From an uncultured Muribaculaceae bacterium (GTDB taxonomy: Bacteria > Bacteroidota > Bacteroidia > Bacteroidales > Muribaculaceae): 64,000 nucleotides of DNA. Under the pieces are notes generated by a model. It saw nothing but the letters and a program-made list of their open reading frames with translations, was not told the DNA's origin and searched no databases. Below, piece after piece: positions 43,371 through 50,762 of the stretch. Each line of letters starts with the position of its first letter. Positions within the stretch are counted from its first letter, which is position 1. The stretch covers positions 16,412 through 80,411 of the forward strand of contig CAJTQV010000015.1 in NCBI GenBank assembly GCA_910578385.1, read 5' to 3'. Made by a program: the position numbers and the translations under genes.

Positions 43371-44036
43371 ATGAAAACATTAATCAAGACTCTCAACAAA
43401 GAGAGCAACGCACGCGGGGTGAACATCTCGACGCTGTTCGAGAACATGCTTGATTTCTTTCTCGAAACCTTTGAGCCGTCGAGATTCATCGCCCACAAAG
43501 GGGATATGTCCGCGGTCTTCGCCGAAAGAGAAAAGGATGACGCGGTTCTATTCAATCTGTTGCGGCACTGGATAGAGACGGCCGAGGAAGAGATAGCCCG
43601 GAAAGGGATATGCGACTTTTTCGGCGAACTGTACGAGAGCTTGTTTCTCGGGAAGTCAAAAGCCTCGGCCATGGGCCAGTTCTTCACGCCGATGGTACTG
43701 AGTCAGGTGATGGCGGAATGCACAGGGGGTGAGGATCCTGATGTTCTGGAGCCGTCGTGCGGTTCGGGACGGAATGTCCTTGCGCACTGGGAGCAAGCGG
43801 ACAAAACGCGTCCGCCATATTACAAATGCGTGGACCTCGACCCGATCAGCGTCAAGATGTGCACTCTGAACATGATGATAAACGGGATGATCGGGGAGGT
43901 GACGTGCAAAGATTCTCTGGATCTGTCGGACAGGTTCCACTTCGCATACCGGGTGAATGAAGTCCGGTGGCCGTTCCCCTCCCCATTCTATTCAATCCGG
44001 CTCATCACCCCCCACAGAAAGCAAACAAACAAATAA
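43371..44036 (+). CDS. N6-adenine DNA methylase-like protein lacking a visible NPPY
   Basis: A 221-residue protein of the HsdM-like type: MGQFFTPMVLSQVMAE (about 101-116), the SAM-binding LEPSCGSGRNVLAHW (motif I) and CVDLDPISVKMCTLNMMINGM. The catalytic NPPY/F expected about 40-60 residues later is not visible; the C-terminus reads RFHFAYRVNEVRWPFPSPFYSIRL. It is also shorter than full methylases. It could be a decayed or regulatory protein. Preceded by the integrase by 33 bp. Confidence 0.72.
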   Translation: MKTLIKTLNKESNARGVNISTLFENMLDFFLETFEPSRFIAHKGDMSAVFAEREKDDAVLFNLLRHWIETAEEEIARKGICDFFGELYESLFLGKSKASAMGQFFTPMVLSQVMAECTGGEDPDVLEPSCGSGRNVLAHWEQADKTRPPYYKCVDLDPISVKMCTLNMMINGMIGEVTCKDSLDLSDRFHFAYRVNEVRWPFPSPFYSIRLITPHRKQTNK

Positions 44037-44046
44037 ATAAAATTTA

Positions 44047-44069
44047 TCGCAATTTATCGCGAATTGCGA
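44047..44069. promoter_or_regulatory. Inverted and direct repeats before the GNAT gene
   Basis: TCGCAATT (44047-44054) and AATTGCGA (44062-44069) are perfect inverted copies; AATTTATCGC is directly repeated at 44041 and 44051. Operator-like. Confidence 0.5.
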
Positions 44070-44090
44070 CAAACCTTAAAATTACAGGAT

Positions 44091-44474
44091 ATGGAACAGA
44101 AAGAAGAAATGCGAGAGAATGAGGAAATGCGGATTTTCGCGCAGAAGTGGTATCACGGCCACAAGTGGATCATCACGATCGGCGGCTCGTCGGTACAGCT
44201 CGACATCTACCCGAAAGCACAGAGGCCGTATGACGTGAAGGCGTTCATCTACCGGCTCTGGGTGGACGAGGAGAGCCGTGGCCAAGGAATAGGCCGCCGG
44301 CTTCTCCAGAAGGCCGAGGAGATAGCCCGGGCGGCGGGAGAGCGCACGGTCCATCTCGAATGGATCAGCTACGACTCCCCCCGATGGGTCTATGACTGGT
44401 ATCTACGGAACCGCTATCATGAGGTGACATCCAACTACGACAACACCGTTTTAATGCTCCGGAAGTGTCTCTGA
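44091..44474 (+). CDS. GNAT-family N-acetyltransferase
   Basis: A 127-residue protein from ATG 44091 with the acetyl-CoA loop ESRGQGIGRRLLQKAEEIARAAG and a C-terminal WYLRNRYHEV strand, the GNAT core. The acceptor substrate is unknown; phage GNATs may modify host proteins or toxins. It overlaps by 24 bp the convergent small gene at 44451-44669. Confidence 0.82.
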   Translation: MEQKEEMRENEEMRIFAQKWYHGHKWIITIGGSSVQLDIYPKAQRPYDVKAFIYRLWVDEESRGQGIGRRLLQKAEEIARAAGERTVHLEWISYDSPRWVYDWYLRNRYHEVTSNYDNTVLMLRKCL

Positions 44475-44669
44475 CAGGCGCTCAAGCATGGTGTTCATCC
44501 AGTCGTTGCGGCTCACACCGGCCGCGTCGGCGGCACGCTGGAGGTTGTCGGCCGCAAGGGCCGTGAACGAGAACGACACACGGACGTTGCGCGGATTGTC
44601 GGCCGCCTTCCTTCCGGCTCCGGCGCGGGCACCGCCCCGCCGAGACTTGGGTTTAATCTCTTCTTGCAT
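44451..44669 (-). CDS. Small DNA-binding-like protein (GARAGAGRK, RHH-like)
   Basis: A 72-residue protein with the basic RRGGARAGAGRKAAD N-terminus often seen in small phage and plasmid proteins and a ribbon-helix-helix-like body (NVRVSFSFTALAADNLQRAADAAGVSRNDWMNTMLERL). Leftward gene inside a rightward cluster, downstream of the divergent palindrome at 44887-44957, so an autoregulating repressor is likely. Confidence 0.7.
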   Translation of the reverse strand: MQEEIKPKSRRGGARAGAGRKAADNPRNVRVSFSFTALAADNLQRAADAAGVSRNDWMNTMLERLSETLPEH

Positions 44670-44694
44670 AATTCAAATATTTGGTTTAACTTTG
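44664..44694 (+). promoter_or_regulatory. Rightward promoter with a copy of the operator half-site
   Basis: TTG (44664-44666), 20-nt spacer, TAACTTTG (44687-44694). The stretch 44673-44695 repeats the half-site TCAAATATTT-N5-AACTTTGC found in both arms of the palindrome at 44887-44957. Confidence 0.5.
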
Positions 44695-44721
44695 CGTATC
44701 TTTTAAGCCCCGCGCCGCTTC

Positions 44722-44745
44722 GGGAGAGGGCGGCTACCCTCTCCC
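44722..44745 (-). terminator. Perfect 9-bp hairpin after the tiny ORF
   Basis: GGGAGAGGG-CGGCTA-CCCTCTCCC; no T-run, so attenuator or processing stem rather than a full terminator. Confidence 0.5.
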
Positions 44746-44751
44746 CGGCGG

Positions 44752-44820
44752 TCAGAACTTGATTTCTATCTTGATTCTGATGCCCCATACTTTGAAACTG
44801 ATTGAGATGGTTGTTTTCAT
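44752..44820 (-). CDS. Tiny 22-residue ORF (uncertain)
   Basis: From ATG 44820 the frame encodes an alternating hydrophobic/basic peptide (starts MKTTISISFKVWG, ends in IKIEIKF) between the divergent palindrome and the hairpin at 44722. It may be a leader peptide, a small effector or chance. Confidence 0.3.
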   Translation of the reverse strand: MKTTISISFKVWGIRIKIEIKF

Positions 44821-44886
44821 CGTATCGGGTTTTTGAGATGAACCCCTGCTGAGGCTTCGGGGCTTGACCGCAATCTCTCTTGATTG

Positions 44887-44957
44887 CAGTGCAAAGTTAA
44901 TAAAAATATTTGAATTATCCAAGAAATAAATCAAATATTTTCATCAACTTTGCACTG
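44887..44957. promoter_or_regulatory. 71-bp nested palindrome with divergent promoters
   Basis: Outer arms CAGTGCAAAGTT (44887-44898) and AACTTTGCACTG (44946-44957), inner arms AAAATATTTGA (44903-44913) and TCAAATATTTT (44931-44941), all centred on 44922. Each outer arm holds an outward-facing ACTTTGCAC -7-like box, for the leftward small genes and for the rightward VRR-NUC gene. Confidence 0.75.
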
Positions 44958-44964
44958 TTTTTTT

Positions 44965-45366
44965 ATGCCTAAGACCAAGCACAGTGAGGAGAGCGAGAAG
45001 AGCCTGGAGCGGTACCTGACCGAGCGGGCGAAAGCGTGCGGCTGCAGGTCGCTGAAGTATTACAACCCGGTATCTACGGGATGGCCTGACCGGATCGTGC
45101 TGTTCGGCGGCGGCCTGGTGGTGTGGGTGGAGCTTAAGAGCAAGGGTGAGCGACCCAAGCCGCTCCAGTCCCACCGCCACGCCTGCCTCCGCGAGTTAGG
45201 GCACCGGGTCTATACCTGCGACACCAAAGCGAAGATCGACCGGATGCTCATCATCGAGACCAACCGCGCCGGGAAGCTCCGCAGCCTGATGTGGCGGTCA
45301 TCGACCGAACCGCGCCACGAGGAACCGGGCACACGCAAAAGAAAGGGGGCGGCCGATGAAGTTTGA
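44965..45366 (+). CDS. VRR-NUC domain nuclease
   Basis: A 133-residue protein from ATG 44965: SEKSLERYLTERAKACGCRSLKYYNP, then the nuclease core GWPDRIVLFGGGLVVWVELKSKGERPKPLQ (D, E-x-K, Q), the hallmark of phage VRR-NUC proteins. It probably acts as a structure-specific nuclease with the adjacent helicase, whose gene overlaps by 11 bp. Confidence 0.9.
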   Translation: MPKTKHSEESEKSLERYLTERAKACGCRSLKYYNPVSTGWPDRIVLFGGGLVVWVELKSKGERPKPLQSHRHACLRELGHRVYTCDTKAKIDRMLIIETNRAGKLRSLMWRSSTEPRHEEPGTRKRKGAADEV

Positions 45367-46732
45367 ACCACACCCCTACCAGCGGCGGGCAATCGACTGG
45401 GTGCTGTCGCATCCGCGCTGCGGCCTCTTCATGGAGATGGGACTCGGAAAGAGCGTGTGCACGCTCACGGCGATCCAGGAGCTTAAAGATGATCTGATGG
45501 TGGGGCGCGTGCTTGTCATCGCCCCGAAGAAGGTGGCCGAATCGACATGGAGCGACGAGGCCGCGAAGTGGGACCATCTGGACCTGACGGTGTCGGTCGT
45601 GATGGGCACTCCGGCGCAACGCCGCGAGGCCCTGCGCGCCGACGCTGACCTCTACGTGACGGGGCGCGACTCGGTGGTGTGGCTTGAAGGGCTGAAAGCG
45701 GGCAAGGAGCGGCCGGCGTTCGACATGGTGGTGATTGATGAGCTAACGTCGTTCAAGTCGTCGGGCTCGCAACGCTTCAAGGCGATGAAGCGGCTGTTGC
45801 CCTCGGTGGTGCGCGTGGTCGGCCTGACCGGCACGCCCGCGCCCAACGGCATGCTCGACCTCTGGGCGCAGATCTATTGCCTGGATGGCGGTGAGCGTCT
45901 GGGGAGGTTCGTGACCAAGTACCGCGAGAAGTATTTCAACAGCATCATCCATAACAACATCCCGATCAAGACGTGGCCCAAGCCGGGAGCGGCTGAGGAG
46001 ATAACGGCCAAGATAGCCGACATCTGTTTCTCGATGAAGGCGGCAGACTATCTGGATCTGCCTCCGGTGACGTTCACCGACGTGGCGGTGCGTCTTGACA
46101 ACACAGTGGCCGAGGGATACCGCCGGTTTGAGCGTGACCGCGTGGCGGTGTTCCGTCAGGCTACGACCGACGGAGTGGTGACGGCGCAGAACGCGGCCGC
46201 ACTGGTCAACAAGTTGGCCCAGTATGCGAACGGGTGCGTGTATGACGAGGAGGGCGGCGAGGTGGAGATACACCGCGCGAAGCTCGACATGCTGATGGAG
46301 CTGGTGGAGAAGGCCGCCTCGCCGGTGCTCTGCTTCTATGCCTACCGTCACGACCTGCGGCGCATCATGGGGGCCGCGCCGAAAGGACTGCGCGTGCGTG
46401 CGTACGAGGGCGACGCGGACCTGAAGGCGTGGAACGCCGGGAAGGTTGACCTGCTGCTGGCACATCCGGCCTCGACGGCCTACGGGCTGAACATGCAGAG
46501 CGGCGGGCACGTGATAGTGTGGTTCTCGACCGGGTGGAACCTTGAGCTGTACCAACAGGCCAACGCCCGGCTTCATCGCCAGGGGCAGACGGTGCCGGTG
46601 TCGGTACACAATCTGGTGGCCACGGGAACGGTAGACGAGCGCATGTGCGACGCGCTGCGTGGCAAGACAGAGAACCAGGACAGCGTGGTGCGACGGCTGG
46701 CCATGCAGATTGCGAAAGATAAACGGCGTTAA
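45356..46732 (+). CDS. SNF2/DEAD-box phage helicase
   Basis: A 458-residue superfamily 2 ATPase: Q-motif-like PHPYQRRAIDW, Walker A MEMGLGKSV (26-34), Ia VLVIAPKKVAESTW, DE-box MVVIDELTSFKS, motif III GLTGTPAPNG, and a C-terminal lobe with HVIVWFSTGWNLELYQQANARLHRQGQ (motif VI). Phage members occur beside VRR-NUC in replication modules, as here. Full length, all motifs intact. Confidence 0.9.
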   Translation: MKFEPHPYQRRAIDWVLSHPRCGLFMEMGLGKSVCTLTAIQELKDDLMVGRVLVIAPKKVAESTWSDEAAKWDHLDLTVSVVMGTPAQRREALRADADLYVTGRDSVVWLEGLKAGKERPAFDMVVIDELTSFKSSGSQRFKAMKRLLPSVVRVVGLTGTPAPNGMLDLWAQIYCLDGGERLGRFVTKYREKYFNSIIHNNIPIKTWPKPGAAEEITAKIADICFSMKAADYLDLPPVTFTDVAVRLDNTVAEGYRRFERDRVAVFRQATTDGVVTAQNAAALVNKLAQYANGCVYDEEGGEVEIHRAKLDMLMELVEKAASPVLCFYAYRHDLRRIMGAAPKGLRVRAYEGDADLKAWNAGKVDLLLAHPASTAYGLNMQSGGHVIVWFSTGWNLELYQQANARLHRQGQTVPVSVHNLVATGTVDERMCDALRGKTENQDSVVRRLAMQIAKDKRR

Positions 46733-46734
46733 AT

Positions 46735-46765
46735 ATTGACAGACGAACGGAATATGTTATCTTTG
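46735..46765 (+). promoter_or_regulatory. Phage promoter before the RHH-like gene
   Basis: TTG (46736-46738), 19-nt spacer, TATCTTTG (46758-46765) followed by CAC as in the early promoter. It supports the start at 46784 for the next gene. Confidence 0.65.
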
Positions 46766-46783
46766 CACAAAGAATTACCCATT

Positions 46784-47020
46784 ATGTCACACAGGCTCTC
46801 CATAAGGTTTGACGAGGATATGTACGCCCGCATCAGCGAGGTGGCCGCGATGGCCGGCTACCCGTCGCCCTCGATGCTGGTGCGCTGTCTTGTGGTCCAG
46901 TTTCTAAACAAGCGTGAAGTCGTGGCGCGTCACTGCTCCGAGCTGTCGGAGTGGGTTGACGGCTATGCGGGGGATGAACTTGACCCGCGCAACCGCGCTG
47001 CAATCAACGGGCGTTTATGA
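46784..47020 (+). CDS. Small RHH-like phage protein
   Basis: From ATG 46784 a 78-residue protein starting MSHRLSIRFDEDMYARISEVAAMAG, a ribbon-helix-helix-like beta-helix-helix pattern (strand HRLSIRFD, helices around 11-20 and 28-42). Starts farther up (46736, 46754) lie inside the promoter. Its stop overlaps the HNH gene start (ATGA). It may regulate the packaging operon. Confidence 0.7.
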   Translation: MSHRLSIRFDEDMYARISEVAAMAGYPSPSMLVRCLVVQFLNKREVVARHCSELSEWVDGYAGDELDPRNRAAINGRL

Positions 47021-47367
47021 GCCGGAACGGATCGGCATATCACCGCCTTCTCAACACATCGCGCTGGCGGGAGCTGAGGGCGCGTCAGCTGTCGTGTCAT
47101 CCGCTGTGCGAGGACTGCATGAAGATGGGTCTCATCATCCCGGCCACGGAGGTCCACCACGTCGTGCCGGTGGAGTCTGCGGGCGACCGTGAGCGGATGA
47201 CGCGCCTGGCCTACGACCCCGGCAACCTGGTTAGCCTCTGCCCGACGTGCCACACGGAGCGGCACCGGCAGCTCCGGAGCCACAGCGCGAGCGAGAAACG
47301 CCGCCGCGCCAAAGAGGAGGCGGCGGCTTTCTGGCGCAAGGTCGAGAAAGGGGGAGGGATTTTTTAA
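47017..47367 (+). CDS. HNH endonuclease
   Basis: A 116-residue HNH protein: RWRELRARQLSCHPLCEDCMKMG (zinc Cys pair), ATEVHHVVPVE (catalytic His), YDPGNLVSLCPTCHTERHRQ (Asn and second Cys pair). In HK97-like phages an HNH protein beside the terminase is needed for DNA packaging, which matches this position. Confidence 0.92.
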   Translation: MSRNGSAYHRLLNTSRWRELRARQLSCHPLCEDCMKMGLIIPATEVHHVVPVESAGDRERMTRLAYDPGNLVSLCPTCHTERHRQLRSHSASEKRRRAKEEAAAFWRKVEKGGGIF

Positions 47368-47479
47368 GACCCCCGGGGTCCCTTCATATCCATCCCCCGA
47401 GTTTTTTTCACGCGCGCCGGTTTTTCAAACTCACCGGGGGACTTGACAAAATTTGAAAACTGTAAAATGTAAAAACGAC

Positions 47480-48142
47480 ATGGACGACAAGAAGACTCAT
47501 TTCCTTCAGCAGCTCGGCGAGTGCTCCGGCAACGTGTCCGGGGCGTGCGACCGTGTCGGCATAACGCGGCAGCTGTACTATTACTGGCGCAAGCAGTCGC
47601 CCGACTTCGCCGAACAGTGCGACATCATAATCGGGAGCTGCAAGGCGAGCCGCCGCGAGAAGAAACAGCAGGAACGCGAGGAGCGGCGCGCAAGGTGCGC
47701 GGAGGCACAACTTATCATCGACGGGGGCGAAACGGCCACAGCGGGCATCTCTGACAGCGACGGGGGCATTCCCGACGACGACACGGCGGCACTCCGCGCC
47801 GCTCAGGAGGGACAGTTTGCCGAGGACTTGCGCGCCGCCCTGCGCGACCGCAACCTTTACCGGCCATGGGTGGAGCCTCAGGTACGCGCCGCCGCCAAGC
47901 TGATGCTCGCCGTGTCGATACTCGGCGAGGAGGCCACGCAGTCGTCGCCGGTGCTCACCGAGATGAGCCGCGAGGGGGACACGCGCAATATCAACAATCC
48001 GGTATTCGAGAATCTGCGCCGGCACATCGACACGCTGACCGGTGTGCTGAAATCGCTCGGGCTGAACTTCGACGCCAAGGTGGCGGAGCCGGAGCACGAC
48101 GGATTCAAGGAACTGATGGAACGCCTCAACGCCGATGACTGA
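47480..48142 (+). CDS. Terminase small subunit (putative)
   Basis: From ATG 47480 (a TTG at 47453 would add nine residues) the 220-residue protein has an N-terminal HTH (GNVSGACDRVGITRQLYYYWRKQSPDF), a coiled basic stretch, an acidic linker and a C-terminal VFENLRRHIDTLTGVLKSLGLNFDAK as in P27-type small terminases. It recognises pac/cos DNA. It overlaps the large terminase by 8 bp. Confidence 0.75.
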   Translation: MDDKKTHFLQQLGECSGNVSGACDRVGITRQLYYYWRKQSPDFAEQCDIIIGSCKASRREKKQQEREERRARCAEAQLIIDGGETATAGISDSDGGIPDDDTAALRAAQEGQFAEDLRAALRDRNLYRPWVEPQVRAAAKLMLAVSILGEEATQSSPVLTEMSREGDTRNINNPVFENLRRHIDTLTGVLKSLGLNFDAKVAEPEHDGFKELMERLNADD

Positions 48143-49883
48143 GCAGGAACGCACACGCGACCGGGAGCTGAAAGCGTCGGTAACGGCCAGTTTGCCTGAA
48201 CTGATGGCGCGGATGGAGCGCGACCACCGGGCCACACTCGACGCGACCGACCCCCGTCTGTGGGAATATTGCGCGGATGTGTGCGGCAATCCCCGGGCGC
48301 ATAACCTTTACGAAATCTTAGGCGTGACGCGCTTCTTCCGGCTGTTGGGTTCTTACCCCTGGAACCGCCGGAGGGTGCGCCGTTTCTTCCGGTTCTACGA
48401 GTTCCTGAAGTTCAACGGCACGAACGGGCGGAGGCGGTACCGGCTCACCCCGGTGCAGTGCTTCCAGTTCGGCAGCATCTTCGGCTTCGACGACTCGCAG
48501 GGTCTGCGGCTCTGTCATCTGGCCTATATCTTCGTGCCGCGAAAATTCAGCAAGACCACGAGCGCGGCCGCGCTGGCGGTGAATGACCTTCTTTTCGGCG
48601 ACAACAACTCACAGAGCTACGTGGGGGCGAACTCCTACCAGCAGGCAAAGATATGTTTTGACGAGATCCGGGCGATCATGCTCGGCATCGACCCGGACGG
48701 GCGGCACATCAAGGTGAACCGCGAGCTGATATGCTTCACCGACGGCACACGCGACTCGAAGGCGGAGTGTCTTGCGGCCAACGCCCGCACGCGTGACGGT
48801 CTGAACGCGTCGCTGGTCATCATGGACGAGTACGCCCAGGCACGCAACACGGCGGGGGCGAACGGCGCGGATCTGAAAAACGTGCTCACCTCCTCGATGG
48901 GTACGAGGGCCGAACCGCTCACGGTGATAATCAGCACGGCGAGTGAGGTTGTGGACGGTCCTTTCGCCCAGGAGCTGGAGGGTGCGCGGTCGGTTCTGCG
49001 CGGGGAGCTCGACAACGACCGGATGTTTGCGAGCATGTTCCAGCCCGATGTCGATGACCGCGAGGACGACCCCGACACGTGGCGCAAGGTGCAGCCTCAC
49101 ATGGGCGTGACCGTGCGCGAGGACTTCTATGAGCGCGAGTGGGCCAACGCCCAGCTCAGCCCGGACAATCTTCTGGCGTTCCGCACGAAGTTGCTGAACA
49201 TATTCTGCGTTAACGAGCGTTCGGCGTGGCTCGACTCGGATTGCATACAGGCCGCGACGCGTCACGTCGATGTCAGCGCGATGGCGGCGCGCTATGACTC
49301 GACGATTGCGGTGGATCTCTCGGTGCGTGATGACTTCTCGGCGGTGTCGATGGGGATTTTCGACGGGAGGCAGCGCAAGTTCTACTACAAGACATATTAC
49401 TTCATGCCGGCCGTGGCGGTCGATACGCACCCGAACCGCCGGCTTTACCGCCGGTGGGCGGAGCAGGGGCACCTGGAGCTGACCCCGGGCGAGGTGATTG
49501 ATTACCGCTACATCATGAACCGGATACTGATGCTCAACGGTCCGACGCGCACCATCGCGATCGGCTATGACCCGGCGAAGAGCCGCGAACTTATCAACAT
49601 GTTATCGACAGCGGGGGCCGGTTCGGTCATCCGGGGCATACGTCAGACCTACATGGAGTTCACGAGCGCGTGCGAGTCGTTTGAGGTGGGGGTCAGGACG
49701 GGGCGGATATTCATCGATGACAACCCTATAAACGCGTATTGTTTCGCCAACGCCTATCTTGACGAGGACTCGATGAGGAACCGCAAGCCGCAGAAGAAGT
49801 TCCAGAACGGCAAGATCGACGGCGTGATCACGATGCTGATGGCACACAAGCTGTTTGCCGACTCGCTTCAGCCCGTATTGTAA
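48135..49883 (+). CDS. Terminase large subunit
   Basis: A 582-residue packaging motor of the Terminase_1/HK97 type. ATPase: deviant Walker A VPRKFSKTTSAAA (about 138-150), Walker B SLVIMDEYAQARN, coupling motif VIISTASEV. Nuclease: TIAVDLSVRDDFSAVSMG (first Asp) and the late KIDGVITMLMAHKL (final Asp). Full length. Followed by a 37-bp hairpin repeat and an opposing small operon. Confidence 0.93.
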   Translation: MTEQERTRDRELKASVTASLPELMARMERDHRATLDATDPRLWEYCADVCGNPRAHNLYEILGVTRFFRLLGSYPWNRRRVRRFFRFYEFLKFNGTNGRRRYRLTPVQCFQFGSIFGFDDSQGLRLCHLAYIFVPRKFSKTTSAAALAVNDLLFGDNNSQSYVGANSYQQAKICFDEIRAIMLGIDPDGRHIKVNRELICFTDGTRDSKAECLAANARTRDGLNASLVIMDEYAQARNTAGANGADLKNVLTSSMGTRAEPLTVIISTASEVVDGPFAQELEGARSVLRGELDNDRMFASMFQPDVDDREDDPDTWRKVQPHMGVTVREDFYEREWANAQLSPDNLLAFRTKLLNIFCVNERSAWLDSDCIQAATRHVDVSAMAARYDSTIAVDLSVRDDFSAVSMGIFDGRQRKFYYKTYYFMPAVAVDTHPNRRLYRRWAEQGHLELTPGEVIDYRYIMNRILMLNGPTRTIAIGYDPAKSRELINMLSTAGAGSVIRGIRQTYMEFTSACESFEVGVRTGRIFIDDNPINAYCFANAYLDEDSMRNRKPQKKFQNGKIDGVITMLMAHKLFADSLQPVL

Positions 49884-49890
49884 ACGCGCC

Positions 49891-49917
49891 GTAGGGGCGC
49901 ACGGCCCGTGCGTCCGC
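49891..49917. repeat. GTAGGG palindromic repeat, left copy
   Basis: A 27-bp element beginning GTAGGGGCGCACGG and ending CGTGCGTCCGC, just beyond the terminase stop. An inverted copy (25 of 27 bases the same) is at 50603-50629; the similarity extends into the outer flank (ACGCGCC). Confidence 0.85.
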
Positions 49918-49928
49918 AACACAAAGAA

Positions 49929-49965
49929 GGCGCGGAAGTCCGGAGACCTCCGCGCCGTGGCTGAC
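49929..49965. repeat. 37-bp hairpin repeat, copy 2 (prophage)
   Basis: Identical to 22048-22084 in the host, in the same orientation and likewise just past a minus-strand gene (DUF5053-like). The sequence beyond it also has weak similarity (CAGGATGA in both). Confidence 0.85.
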
Positions 49966-50005
49966 GTTCGCGCCAAAATGACAGGATGAAGATGATGTTT
50001 AACTT

Positions 50006-50284
50006 CTAAACGCGCAAATCGTCAGCAACGTCCATTAACTCTATCGAAAGCGTATATAACGCATTCGAAAGGGTCTCAAGTTCCTCTTTCGTGAAGTAGC
50101 AAGGTTTGCCGTTTTTCAGATGGTTGTTGATTTTCTGACTTAACCAACTCCCCGATTTCCCGAAAAAGCGCTCAGCGATATAGGAGGCATTCAGTATGCG
50201 CAAAATATCCCCTTGCTTCAGATCCTCAATTTTTGAAAGAATAGGATCATTCTTGTGCTTCTCTCTAAATTCTTCTGGTGACAT
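50006..50284 (-). CDS. DUF5053-like phage protein
   Basis: A 92-residue helical protein (ILSKIEDLKQGDILRILNASYIAERFFGKSGSWLSQKINNHLKNGKPCYFTKEELETLSNAL in pieces) matching my memory of the Bacteroidales DUF5053 family, which looks like an HTH protein. Leftward, second in a two-gene moron inside the structural operon. Probably expressed in the lysogen; role unknown. Confidence 0.7.
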   Translation of the reverse strand: MSPEEFREKHKNDPILSKIEDLKQGDILRILNASYIAERFFGKSGSWLSQKINNHLKNGKPCYFTKEELETLSNALYTLSIELMDVADDLRV

Positions 50285-50296
50285 ATAAAGTTTTTT

Positions 50297-50330
50297 TGAA
50301 GCCTCCCCCCGTTTCCGAGGGGAGGCGGTT
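50297..50330 (-). terminator. Hairpin between the two moron genes
   Basis: GCCTCCCC...GGGGAGGC stem-loop between the 46-residue gene and the DUF5053-like gene; no T-run leftward, T7 on the plus side. Attenuator or mRNA processing site. Confidence 0.5.
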
Positions 50331-50331
50331 T

Positions 50332-50472
50332 CTACAATCGGGTTACTTCAATCAACTGCCTCCTGATTTCGTGGAGCAGCCATTTTCTCAACCTCCGATC
50401 ACGAATCCGGCGCAGGTTCCGAATCATGTCGGCCAAGTCCTGAACCTCTTTTTCAAATTCCTCATCTGTCAT
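50332..50472 (-). CDS. 46-residue leftward small protein
   Basis: From ATG 50472 the minus strand encodes 46 residues, helical and highly charged (MTDEEFEKEVQDLADMI start, RIRDRRLRKWLLHEI middle), ending at TAG 50334-50332. A consensus promoter lies 58 bp upstream. I do not recognise it. The opposite-strand ORF (50278-50481) is a shadow of it. Confidence 0.55.
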   Translation of the reverse strand: MTDEEFEKEVQDLADMIRNLRRIRDRRLRKWLLHEIRRQLIEVTRL

Positions 50473-50529
50473 TTTTGTTAGATTTAGAAGTTAAACATTA
50501 TTTTAAAGTTCTCTTGCCCTTTGGCACTA

Positions 50530-50560
50530 CAAAGTTAGTAAATTTTTATTTATTACGCAA
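50530..50560 (-). promoter_or_regulatory. Promoter of the leftward moron operon
   Basis: Minus-strand TTG (50560-50558), 20-nt spacer, TAACTTTG (50537-50530). Confidence 0.7.
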
Positions 50561-50602
50561 GTATTTCGGGGAAAATTTTTCATAAAAAAAAGTGATTTTT
50601 TT

Positions 50603-50629
50603 GCGGACGCACGAGCCGTGCGTCCCTAC
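50603..50629. repeat. GTAGGG palindromic repeat, right copy (inverted)
   Basis: Inverted partner of 49891-49917. The two enclose 685 bp holding the two-gene moron, its promoter and the 37-bp repeat. Confidence 0.85.
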
Positions 50630-50690
50630 GGGGGCGCGGTGGTACTGGGCGGGGGCGATTTGTTAAATCTTCTTAAAAATTGGTGACAAT

Positions 50691-50708
50691 TGGCGCCATT
50701 TGGCGCCA
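50691..50708. promoter_or_regulatory. Tandem TGGCGCCA palindromes before the portal gene
   Basis: Two copies of the self-complementary TGGCGCCA (50691-50698, 50701-50708) with 10-bp periodicity, about 55 bp before the portal ATG. AGGAGG at 50736-50741 is too far (22 nt) to be an ordinary ribosome site for 50763. No gene is evident in 50485-50762 on the plus strand. Confidence 0.5.
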
Positions 50709-50762
50709 AAAGGGGTGAAAATGCACGCGATTTATAGGAGGCAACCACTCCGGAACGCATAA

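Noticed and set aside
43371..44036. Complete restriction-modification system
   Set aside because: No restriction or specificity gene nearby and the methylase lacks its catalytic motif.
45743..46609. 288-codon minus-strand ORF opposite the helicase
   Set aside because: Shadow of the helicase gene; Arg/His-rich product without motifs.
48609..49472. 287-codon minus-strand ORF opposite the large terminase
   Set aside because: Shadow of the terminase gene.
50278..50481. 67-codon plus-strand ORF before the portal gene
   Set aside because: It is antisense to the 46-residue gene, which has a consensus promoter.
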